A stretch of 10,479 bases of DNA, from positions 1-10,479 of the forward strand of contig JANQQY010000325.1 in the NCBI GenBank assembly GCA_028284845.1. Reading direction: 5' to 3'. The position numbers and the translations under genes are program-made. Below are positions 1 to 6,469 of the stretch, piece after piece. The stretch's first letter is position 1, and every line of letters starts with the position of its first letter. The notes below the pieces were generated by a model. It saw only the letters and a list, made by a program, of their open reading frames with translations. It had not been told where the DNA came from and searched no databases. Source of the DNA: Spirochaetales bacterium. GTDB taxonomy: Bacteria > Spirochaetota > Spirochaetia > DSM-27196 > SLST01.

Positions 1-1031
1 CGATCGGCACGGAGAAGCACCTTGTTAAACCACTCGGTTCGGGCGTGCATCGCCGCAAGGACCGTCGCGGCATCCTCAAGTTCCACAACGTGGCTGATGA
101 GCTCGCGAACGCGAAGGGAGGCGCCCATGGCGCGTAGCACTCGCGTCCACTCGTCACCGCCCCGCGGCGTAACCTTGCTGTTCCAGGTACCGTACATCAC
201 GAGTTCACGGCGAAGGATTGCGGAGAACTCGGCCTCCTCGAGTGAGAGCTGCCCGTGGATGTTTCCAAGGAAGACGACGTGACCAAACACCGCAGCGGCT
301 GCAAGCGCCTGACGGATCGTAATGGGGAGGCCGCACGCATCGATCGTCACCTCTGCACCGCCGTTGGTTCTCTCCTTGATTTCCGCGACAGGATCCCCAG
401 TCGCGTCGACCGGCAGAAGGCCAAGCCGCGCAGCCAACTCGCGCTTCCGCTCGTCGACCTCGCTGACGAAGACTTCATCGCACCCGCGAATGCGCAGCCA
501 CTGGGCGGTCATCAGCCCAATCGGACCACCGCCAAAGACGGCCGCCCGAGCACCCGCCTTCAGGTCAGGGCGGTCGGCTGCGTGATAGGCCACGGCGCAC
601 GGTTCGGTCATCGCCGCCTCCATCAGAGAAACATGGTCAGGCACGAGAAAGAGCGAAGAGGCGGGAAACGTGAGGTACTCCTGAAAGGCGCCGTCGCGAC
701 GGGAGCCGTAGTAGTCGTACCCGGTGCTGAGCGCGTACTCCCCAATCTGGTTGAGAGTGTCGCTCATGTCGGGAAGGAGCGGAAAGGCAGTGACGCGATC
801 GCCGGGAGCAAAACCGGATTCCGGCGGACTCACCTCCACGGTGCCGGAAAACTCGTGACCAAGTACGAGCGGATAGTGATAGGCACCGGACTCAAAGGCC
901 CGCGGGATGTCTGATCCGCAGACGCCCGCGTAGGCGACTCGGACGAGGACAGGCTCGCGGGATATGGCTCTTGGGACGGGCCGCTCGTGCATGGCAAATC
1001 GACCATTCTTCTCAAGGACCAGCGATCTCAT
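1..1031 (-). CDS. GatD-like medium-chain (zinc) polyol dehydrogenase, 3' end cut by window edge
   Basis: An MDR-superfamily NAD(P)-dependent dehydrogenase, probably oxidising a sugar alcohol or its phosphate in the cytoplasm. About 343 residues are visible with no stop; against the roughly 346-residue galactitol-1-phosphate 5-dehydrogenase GatD, only a few C-terminal residues should be missing. The GroES-like domain has the catalytic zinc set C38, H59/E60 and E143 (GVCGSD, LGHEFSG, TEP), and the Rossmann domain has GGGPIG at 167-172. The GVCGSDIPRAFESGAYHYP and GSRRDGAFQEY stretches are especially GatD-like. The four structural-zinc cysteines are replaced by D88, D91, N94 and S102. ATG at 1031 gives the family-typical start MRSLVLEKNG. 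In-frame GTG (1043) and ATG (1073) lie upstream; a strong GGAGGAGGTGA sits at 1062-1072, too far from 1031 for a classic ribosome site, so the start is uncertain. It is divergent from the DeoR operon and probably co-regulated. The substrate is not determinable. Confidence 0.9.
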   Translation of the reverse strand, partial: MRSLVLEKNGRFAMHERPVPRAISREPVLVRVAYAGVCGSDIPRAFESGAYHYPLVLGHEFSGTVEVSPPESGFAPGDRVTAFPLLPDMSDTLNQIGEYALSTGYDYYGSRRDGAFQEYLTFPASSLFLVPDHVSLMEAAMTEPCAVAYHAADRPDLKAGARAAVFGGGPIGLMTAQWLRIRGCDEVFVSEVDERKRELAARLGLLPVDATGDPVAEIKERTNGGAEVTIDACGLPITIRQALAAAAVFGHVVFLGNIHGQLSLEEAEFSAILRRELVMYGTWNSKVTPRGGDEWTRVLRAMGASLRVRELISHVVELEDAATVLAAMHARTEWFNKVLLRAD

Positions 1032-1174
1032 GATCTCGCTCACGTGAACACTGTAGCCGCTCACCTCCTCCATCGTCAATCACTAATCGTCTTTTTCGAT
1101 CGCTTCGATTACAAAGTGATTGAATCTGATGGTTTTTGATTGACCGCATCGGACTGGGTGTGTAGGATGATCTG
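1032..1174. promoter_or_regulatory. Divergent control region with repeated TGATTGA, candidate DeoR operator
   Basis: This 143-base gap separates the divergent GatD-like gene from the DeoR operon. TGATTGA occurs at 1117-1123 and 1137-1143 on the plus strand, exactly 20 bases apart (about two helical turns), and as TCAATCA at 1076-1082 on the other strand. The outer copies extend to an inverted repeat, TCAATCAC (1076-1083) and GTGATTGA (1116-1123). DeoR-family repressors often bind repeated short motifs in their own promoters, so these are operator candidates; the assignment is inference. A possible rightward promoter is TTGACC (1140-1145), 17 bases, TAGGAT (1163-1168), which would overlap the 1137-1143 repeat. 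A possible leftward promoter is TTGACG (complement of 1074-1079) with TACAGT (complement of 1050-1055). Neither -10 box is strong. Confidence 0.45.
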
Positions 1175-1945
1175 GTGGTAGGCGAGAAGCGGCGTCACGT
1201 CATTCTCACAGCGCTCGCGAGAACCCAGTTCCTCGAGATGCGAGATGCGATGGAACTCACCGGCGCAAGCGAGGCGACCACGAGGCGCGACTTTGCAGAA
1301 CTCGAGTCAGCCGGCGCAGTCTCACGCTACCGTGGCGGTGTTCGCGGAACCAATGAGAAGGCGGGGAATACGCTTGGCAGCGAACCCCTTGCCGGTCGCC
1401 GAGCGATACGCGAAGAGGCCAAACACCGAATTGCCGAACGCGCCGCGCTCCAGGTTCGCGAGGGGGATACGGTCTTCATCGATGCCGGCTCAACAACCCT
1501 CGCACTCGCCGGCCGTTTGAACTCGCTTCGCTTGCGAATCGTGACCAACTCGTTTGCCGTGGCACGGGAGTGCCTGGGTGTCGGCGAAGCCGAGGTGATC
1601 CTTACAGGCGGCTCAATCGACCGGCGGAGCGAGGTCATCGTGAGTTACGGAGAGAGCTCGGTCGTCTCCGACTACCCGGTCGATATCGCCTTTCTTGGTG
1701 CGCAGGGTGTCGACACGACCGGGGTCTGGAACTCAGATGAACGATTGACGCGACTCGAACGGGCGGTGGCCCGGCTCGCAAGCAGATGCGTTCTGCTGGC
1801 CGACCGCTCGAAGTTTGATGTCAGGGGAACGATCCGGGTCTGCGGCCTTGATCAGATCGATCGGCTTGTGACAGATGCCGCCCCGACCGGCGAGCTCGCC
1901 GATCGACTGGCGTCCGAGGGAGTGAATGTGGAGGTAGCGCTATGA
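1175..1945 (+). CDS. DeoR-family transcriptional repressor of the adjacent sugar/polyol locus
   Basis: A 256-residue regulator of normal family length. The N-terminal DeoR-type winged helix-turn-helix spans about 5-58; the recognition helix is near residues 32-43 (SEATTRRDFAEL), followed by the wing (YRGGV). The C-terminal sugar-phosphate effector domain (DeoRC) covers about 75-240, with the usual markers DAGSTT (103-108), TNS (124-126), TGG (144-146), FLGAQG (173-178) and DRSKF (210-214). Members normally release DNA on binding a phosphorylated sugar intermediate, which fits a phosphorylated-sugar pathway. The start is GTG at 1175: a stop lies in frame at 1163-1165, and AGGA at 1164-1167 gives good ribosome-site spacing. 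The stop overlaps the next start by four bases (ATGA), so it is translationally coupled to the dehydrogenase. It probably autoregulates and controls the divergent gene. Confidence 0.93.
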   Translation: MVGEKRRHVILTALARTQFLEMRDAMELTGASEATTRRDFAELESAGAVSRYRGGVRGTNEKAGNTLGSEPLAGRRAIREEAKHRIAERAALQVREGDTVFIDAGSTTLALAGRLNSLRLRIVTNSFAVARECLGVGEAEVILTGGSIDRRSEVIVSYGESSVVSDYPVDIAFLGAQGVDTTGVWNSDERLTRLERAVARLASRCVLLADRSKFDVRGTIRVCGLDQIDRLVTDAAPTGELADRLASEGVNVEVAL

Positions 1946-3003
1946 GCGAAACGATGCGAGCAGTCTTTATGGACGGCGTGGAGCGAATCGAAGTCCGTGA
2001 TGCGCCCATACCGAAGCCGGGCCCCGGAGAGGCGCTGCTGAAGGTTCATGCCTGCTCGGTCTGCGGCTCCGATATCAAGATCTACCGGTACGGCAATGCG
2101 AGGCTCACCTACCCCGTTATCGTAGGGCACGAGATCGCCGGCGAAGTGGTGGCTGTAGGCGACGGGGTAGAGGCGGTCTCTCGTGGAGATCGCGTGGCGG
2201 TGGGCGCGGACGTGCCGGGAGTCTGGAACACCAACGTTCGTGACAAAGACAGCTACATCGACTACGCCTCCGGTCACGAGTTCGACGGCGGGTTCGCGGA
2301 GTTTATGCTTCTCAATCAGCGCATGCTCGAATTCGGACCGGTCTCCCACATCCCAGACTCCCTCGAGTACGACCAGGCGGCACTCGCGGAACCCCTCGCC
2401 TGCGTCATCAAGGGTCTCGACTTTGGCAACTTCGGTCGCGGCAAGAGCATCGCAGTGATCGGGCTGGGGCCCCTTGGCTGCATGACACTCGAGCTCGCGA
2501 AAGGATACGGAGCCTCACAGATCTTCGCGATCCAGAGGTCACGGGCACGCCTCGATGCGGCGCGAGACTTCGCTCCTAACGCGCACTTTATATGTACGCT
2601 TGATGAGGACCCCGTTGAGGCAGTCCTGAATGCAACCGGAGGGCGAGGAGTCGATATGGTCATGACCACCTCAGGAAACGTCGTCGCCCACAGGCAGGCG
2701 ATCGAAATGGTCGGCCACCTTGGGTACGTCAACCTCTTTGGAGGTCTCCGTGGTGAGCCGAACCTCGAGATTGACTCGAACATCATCCACTACAAGGAGT
2801 GCTTCGTGATGGGGACCCACGGCAGCGATCCCGCACACCACAAGGAGGCGGTCCGCTTTCTTGCGACGGGGGTTGTCCACGGGGAGCGCTACATCTCCAA
2901 GACCTTTGGAATCGAGTCGATCGCGGAAGCCTATGCCTTTCATGAGGGCCACACCGCCTTCAAGGCGGTCGTTCACCCACAGCCGGGCTCGGCGTCATCA
3001 TGA
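1942..3003 (+). CDS. Medium-chain zinc-type alcohol/polyol dehydrogenase (sorbitol/threonine dehydrogenase-like)
   Basis: A complete 353-residue MDR-superfamily dehydrogenase, second gene of the DeoR operon. Catalytic zinc ligands are C41 (SVCGSD), H63/E64 (VGHEIAG) and E150 (AEPLAC). The NAD(P)-binding loop is GLGPLG at 174-179. Between the catalytic histidine and E150 the usual four-cysteine structural zinc loop is absent: residues about 88-113 contain no cysteine. The ribosome site GAGGTAG (1931-1937) precedes the ATG, which overlaps the DeoR stop by four bases; its own stop overlaps the epimerase start the same way. Being locked between repressor and epimerase, it probably oxidises a polyol or aldose-derived intermediate to a ketose (phosphate) that the epimerase then uses. 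The substrate is not readable from the sequence; annotations such as L-iditol or L-threonine dehydrogenase would both be guesses. Confidence 0.92.
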   Translation: MSETMRAVFMDGVERIEVRDAPIPKPGPGEALLKVHACSVCGSDIKIYRYGNARLTYPVIVGHEIAGEVVAVGDGVEAVSRGDRVAVGADVPGVWNTNVRDKDSYIDYASGHEFDGGFAEFMLLNQRMLEFGPVSHIPDSLEYDQAALAEPLACVIKGLDFGNFGRGKSIAVIGLGPLGCMTLELAKGYGASQIFAIQRSRARLDAARDFAPNAHFICTLDEDPVEAVLNATGGRGVDMVMTTSGNVVAHRQAIEMVGHLGYVNLFGGLRGEPNLEIDSNIIHYKECFVMGTHGSDPAHHKEAVRFLATGVVHGERYISKTFGIESIAEAYAFHEGHTAFKAVVHPQPGSASS

Positions 3004-3695
3004 GCGGCAAGATCTCCGCATCGCTCATGTGCGCGGATCAGCTTCGCCTTGGGGATGAGATCGATGAGCTCCTCGCGCTTGGAATCGACTATCTGCATCT
3101 CGACATCATGGACGGCCACTACGTGCCGAATCTGACCCTGGGCACCGATCTCGCACGGCTCCTCGCCTCGCACTGTGACGGTCCCTTTGACGTTCATCTG
3201 ATGGTCGACCAGCCAGATCAATGGATCCCCGTCTTCGCAGAGGCCATTCGCCGAGAGGGTCGAACCGACGCATCGCGCGACCTCATCACCTTCCACCCCG
3301 AAACGACCTGGCATCCCGCGCGCACCCTCGACAAGGCGCTGTCCATCGACGGCATCTCCGCAGGGATCGCGATCGACCCGGCACAGAAGCCCGATGCCTT
3401 CGAGTACCTTCTGGAACGTGCCGAAATCGTCCTGGTCATGACGGTGAACCCCGGTTACGCCGGGCAGAAACTGGTGCCGTGGACGCTACGGTCGGTCGAG
3501 TGGCTCGCGGCGGCCCGTGAACGCATGGGGGCCTCGTTCCTTATTGAGGTAGACGGCAACGTCAGCTGGGAGAACATCCCTAAGATGAAGGAGGCCGGCG
3601 CCGACCTCTACGTCGCCGGCACCTCAAGCCTCTTTGACCGCTCACTCCCACGTCGTGAGGCCGCCGAGCGGATGCGGGCGATGATCGACCGCTAG
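3000..3695 (+). CDS. Ribulose-phosphate 3-epimerase superfamily enzyme, AlsE-like
   Basis: A 231-residue TIM-barrel 3-epimerase. Metal and acid/base residues are present: H33, D35 and M37 in HLDIMDGH, H66 in DVHLMV, and D185 in IEVDGN. The phosphate-binding end is preserved (NPGYAGQ 150-156, VAGTSSLF near 206-213). Several signatures match E. coli allulose-6-phosphate 3-epimerase (KIS-SLMC-D at the start, IMDGH rather than VMDNH, MTV-PG-AGQ, GTS-LF) more than Rpe (SILSADF, MSVNPGFGGQ, GSAIF); this comparison is from memory. A short insertion near residues 84-94 (RREGRTDASRD) is atypical. It would interconvert C3 epimers of a ketose phosphate, supplying fructose 6-phosphate or a pentulose phosphate. 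The ATG overlaps the dehydrogenase stop (ATGA). The stop shares a CTAG with the stop of the convergent sulfatase, leaving no room for a terminator between them. An rpe-type role in the pentose phosphate pathway remains possible. Confidence 0.9.
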   Translation: MSGKISASLMCADQLRLGDEIDELLALGIDYLHLDIMDGHYVPNLTLGTDLARLLASHCDGPFDVHLMVDQPDQWIPVFAEAIRREGRTDASRDLITFHPETTWHPARTLDKALSIDGISAGIAIDPAQKPDAFEYLLERAEIVLVMTVNPGYAGQKLVPWTLRSVEWLAAARERMGASFLIEVDGNVSWENIPKMKEAGADLYVAGTSSLFDRSLPRREAAERMRAMIDR

Positions 3696-5152
3696 TAGTA
3701 GGTCGTCTGCAGAGGCCCCAGGTCGACCGCGTACGCTGTCTGATCGAAGGAGAGCTTGAGGAGACGAAAGCGAACGTCGGCAAAGCGCGGATCGTCCCAC
3801 AGGTTCTGATGCTCCCATGGATCCGACTCGAGGTCAAAGAGTTCGCCCTGGTCGTGACCGTGGTAGGTAACGAGCTTGTACCGATCATCCCGAATCATCG
3901 TGCCATAGCTGCCCTCGAACTCACGACCGGGAGCAGCCTTGCTCAATGTGCTGTAGTACTCCGATCGGGCCGTCTCCCGGTGGTGGTCGATGCGGTTGGG
4001 ATCAGTGAGGATGGGAATCAGCGACGAGCCGACCATATGGTCCGGAACGTCGAGCCCCGCAGCGGCGAGGATAGTCGGTGCGAGATCGGTGAGTTCGACA
4101 AGAGCGCGACGCGTCACGCCTTGTGCGATGGAGCCTCCCGGCCAGGAGAGGATCAGCGGTACCCGGACGAGTCCCTCGTAGAAGCGGCAGCCTTTGAGAA
4201 GCAGACCGTGATCGCCAAGGCTCTCCCCGTGATCACTCATAAAGATCACCAGCGTGTTCTCGCGGAGGCCACGCTCCTCCAGGAGGTCGAGCAGCCGGCC
4301 GACGTTGTCATCGATCAGTTAGATCATCGCATAGTAGGCCGCCTGGGTTTGCTTTGCGTTAAACTCGTCCGGGTGCCGAGGAGCAGTCTGGAAGTCGACG
4401 CCGGCTAGAGCCTCCTGGGCTGCCAGATCACTCTCGCGGAAGTGAGGGCCGGGCATCAAATCTGCGTCGCAACGCTCCAGGTACTCGTGCGGGGGATCAA
4501 AGGGCGCGTGCGGATCGAAGTAGTTGATGCTCATGAACCAGGGACGATCGGCGGACTCGTTCGCGCCAGAACGGTCGCTCGTGCGGCCGTGGAGCGTCGC
4601 GTCGGACTCTGCCCGATCGATAAATCGCATTGCCTCGTTGGTGCACCAGGTCGTCTGGTGAAGCTCAGTTGGGAAGGCGCCGAGCCTCTCGTAGAGTTCC
4701 GATGGGTCTTCGCCCTGCGCCCGAACCCAATCCGCATAGTCGTGGCCCTCTTCCCAGTCGTCCTGCGGGTGATGGCTCCAGCTGAAGAATGAGTAGCCAT
4801 CGTCTGCCGGCCTGGGCTCCACCCTCCCCTGCGCGCCGGCGAGATGGAACTTGCCTGCCAGACCACAGGTGTAGCCTTCGTTACGAAGAATCGCAGGAAG
4901 AAGCGGTGCAGCCTCCGCCCACCGATCGTTCCCGTTCATGCAGCCGTGGACGCTGCTGGCGTACATACCCGTCAGGAAGCTTGCGCGACTCGGCGTGCAG
5001 ATTGGGGCCTGGCAGTAGGCTCGATCGAAGAGCGTCCCACTCGCGGCAAGCCGATCAAGGTTCGGTGTGCGGATGTGGGGATTGCCGTTCGACCGGATGG
5101 TGTCAAAGCGTTGCTGATCCGTGCAGATCCAGAGAATGTTGGGTCGCTGCAT
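3692..5152 (-). pseudogene. Type I (formylglycine) sulfatase split by an in-frame TAA
   Basis: Read through, this is a 486-codon sulfatase of the alkaline-phosphatase fold, interrupted by TAA at codon 278 (4319-4321). The N-terminal part (4319-5152) has the start MQRPNILWICTDQQR with metal-site D12, and the CTPSR signature with C52 as formylglycine precursor (CTPSRASFLTG), then the family segment NYFDPHAPFDPP. Directly after the stop, in the same frame, come LIDDNVGRLLD, the second metal/active-site segment FMSDHGESLGDHG, and the C-terminal GELFDLESDPWEHQNLWDDP. No frame change occurs and both halves look conserved, so the lesion is a single recent substitution or a sequencing error. There is no signal peptide, so the intact protein would be cytoplasmic, cleaving sulfate esters from imported small substrates. 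No ribosome site precedes the ATG. A GTG at 4249 could nominally start the second half, but that fragment would lack the catalytic cysteine. Confidence 0.88.
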
Positions 5153-5312
5153 GGGGTATTGTAGCGTATGGACGCGCGTGGCACAGGGACGCTGGGAGCG
5201 GGTGTGACGGGCAAGGGCGCCACGTCGGTCACACCTACCGTGATGCAGGGGAAAGCGTTATTCTGCGGCGGAGTTCACCGCCTCACCGCATCGGATGGCG
5301 AATGGGGGCGGG
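5153..5312 (-). promoter_or_regulatory. Region upstream of the sulfatase: inverted repeat, hairpin and weak promoter
   Basis: The gap between the toxin tail and the sulfatase start holds an exact 8-bp inverted repeat, GGTGTGAC (5201-5208) and GTCACACC (5228-5235), centred about 65 bases upstream of the sulfatase ATG; it may be an operator. Nearer the toxin end lies a short GC hairpin, GGCGG (5267-5271) and CCGCC (5278-5282), without an adjacent T-run on either strand, so it is a poor intrinsic terminator. On the minus strand TACAAT (complement of 5158-5163) lies five bases before the ATG, which would give a leaderless sulfatase message; no good -35 box is visible. All of this is tentative. 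Confidence 0.3.
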
Positions 5313-5681
5313 TTACAGAATCGGTAGTCGACGGATTCGCACAAGTTCGTACGTCACTGTCAGGATGCATCCCGATTCGATCTCCTGCCGGTACTGTGGT
5401 CAGAGATCAAGGAGCTGCGATGCGATCACAAATGGTCGGACGCCGTTCGTCTTTTGGAATAGGATGAATGACGGGCTTGCAGACTCGCGAAGAGCGAGGA
5501 GCGCTCCGAAGTCGGTATCTGCCGAGACGATCACGCGTTCACTACACTCGGCCTCGGCAAACACCAGTTCGTCAGGGACTGCGTGGAGGCTGATGTCCCG
5601 TACATGGATCGCATCATAGCCGCTTTCGCGCAGCACTAAGGCGATCTGCGGCGAAAGCGCGTTGTCAATCAGCAGTTTCAT
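5313..5681 (-). pseudogene. DUF5615 (PIN-like) toxin with an in-frame TGA before its conserved tail
   Basis: The start MKLLIDNALSP and the segments HVRDISLHAVPDELVFAEA and VIVSADTDFGALLALR are typical of the DUF5615 PIN-like putative nuclease family, usually about 115-120 residues and the toxin partner of DUF433 antitoxins. Conserved acidic residues D7 (LLIDNALSP) and the SADTDFG aspartates are present. Translation stops after 93 residues at TGA (5400-5402). In the same frame a further 28 codons read PQYRQEIESGCILTVTYELV then RIRRLPIL and a TAA at 5313-5315, which matches the family's usual C-terminal shape (acidic helix, hydrophobic strand, R-I-R-x-LPI). The read-through length of about 122 is family-normal, so I treat the TGA as a nonsense mutation. 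ATG at 5681 overlaps the antitoxin stop by one base (TGATG), showing the normal antitoxin-toxin coupling. Confidence 0.8.
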
Positions 5682-5854
5682 CAGGAATGGGTCAGTTCGA
5701 TCTCCCGATCCTTCGTGAGGTACGCGTCCAGGATCTCGGATGAGGATATCCCGTCTGCGATCATCCCAACGATTGTGGACACCGGGATTCTCAGTCCACG
5801 GATACAAGGAACACCGCCCATTTGCCCGGGATCAGCTGTTACTCGGTCGAACAT
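5681..5854 (-). CDS. DUF433 antitoxin, apparently internally shortened
   Basis: A 57-residue protein. MFDRVTADPGQMGGVPCIRG followed by LRIPVSTIVGMIADGISSSEILDAY is the conserved front of DUF433 antitoxins (MGGxPCIRGxRIPV). Family members normally continue with P-x-L-x-x-x-D-I-x-x-A-L-x-Y-A-A before a charged end; here DAY passes straight to LTKDREIELTHS, so about 16-18 residues (a helix) appear to be missing in frame. The start is chosen at ATG 5854, eight bases after GGAGAGG (5863-5869); a GTG at 5872 would add six residues but lies upstream of that ribosome site. It is the first gene of the pair and its TGA overlaps the toxin ATG. If the deletion is real, the antitoxin may no longer neutralise its partner, which fits the toxin also being broken. 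Confidence 0.75.
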   Translation of the reverse strand: MFDRVTADPGQMGGVPCIRGLRIPVSTIVGMIADGISSSEILDAYLTKDREIELTHS

Positions 5855-5873
5855 CGCTATCGCCTCTCCCACA

Positions 5874-5903
5874 ATGATACCGACGATGAGGTTGGCCTGT
5901 CAT
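5874..5903 (-). promoter_or_regulatory. Candidate sigma70-type promoter of the toxin-antitoxin pair
   Basis: On the minus strand ATGACA (complement of 5898-5903) is followed by 18 bases and TATCAT (complement of 5874-5879). Each box matches the consensus at five of six positions. A transcript would begin near 5867, leaving a short leader that includes the GGAGAGG ribosome site before the ATG at 5854. Identified by eye only. Confidence 0.45.
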
Positions 5904-6469
5904 CGGGCGCAGGGCATCCCGCAAAGCCGTGAACACCACACCAGAAAGCCAGATCCTCCAGCGGGGGGATGATACAAGAGAGGAACGGACGGCCATTCCG
6001 CCTCTTCTCTGGCGGTTCGGTCATCCGTGACCGAACTACTCCAGCCAAAGGAGGCAGGACGCCGACGTGGCTGCGTGATGCCAACTGATAGCAAAAGTGA
6101 ACGTGGCACAACCGGCGGGACGCAGGGATTGGGCCGAATCCGAAGGAGCGGGTCGCACGAAACCGGGCTATGGGCTCCTTCGATGCGCGCGCCGGCGGCG
6201 ATGAGGAGGTCGGTAGGGGCGGCCGGAGCCACATTGGCTCGAGATTGCGAACGAGATGGGGGTGGAGGTGGCAGCGAGGGCAGAGGTCGATCAGGTCGTC
6301 GGCAGTCACGACGACAGTGGGCGGGACGGTTCAGTTCACAGAGGACTCGTTCAGACCGGGAGGGGCGCTGCGAACGGGATCAACCTGGCAGTGAATCAAC
6401 AACGAGAATTCCGCGGTGCTGTGTATTGTGGCAGTCTCAACCGCCGTTGAACAGCTTGCACGCTCTCGG
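5904..6469. other. Stretch without a convincing gene; possible gene debris and an inverted repeat
   Basis: About 570 bases in which no reading frame shows recognisable, sustained protein character. Two things stand out. First, the minus-strand frame at about 6330-6256 reads VTADDLIDLCPRCHLHPH, resembling the end of an HNH nuclease (DLIxLCxxCHxxxH), but the frame has a stop just upstream and loses sense downstream, so at best it is a fragment. Second, a perfect 9-bp inverted repeat, CGAAGGAGC (6141-6149) and GCTCCTTCG (6174-6182), encloses 24 bases; it has no T-run. The true left end of the adjacent IS91 remnant may lie within this stretch, but I cannot see it. Confidence 0.35.

Noticed and set aside
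255..914. Open frame of 219 codons on the plus strand
   Set aside because: It lies wholly antisense to the GatD-like dehydrogenase, whose motifs are clear, and its translation is rich in Arg/Gly with no recognisable domain.
3809..4408. Open frame of 199 codons on the plus strand
   Set aside because: Antisense to the sulfatase C-terminal half, which has clear family motifs; no independent support.
4319..5402. Stop-codon reassignment or selenocysteine as explanation of the in-frame stops
   Set aside because: The two interrupting stops are different (TAA and TGA), TGA ends several intact genes here, and no SECIS-like hairpin was evident after the TGA. Simple nonsense mutation fits better.
5857..6309. 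Minus-strand open frame of 150 codons
   Set aside because: Apart from a short HNH-like stretch at its start, the composition is Pro/Arg/Ser-rich without a domain, and it overlaps the antitoxin promoter. Treated as gene-free DNA.
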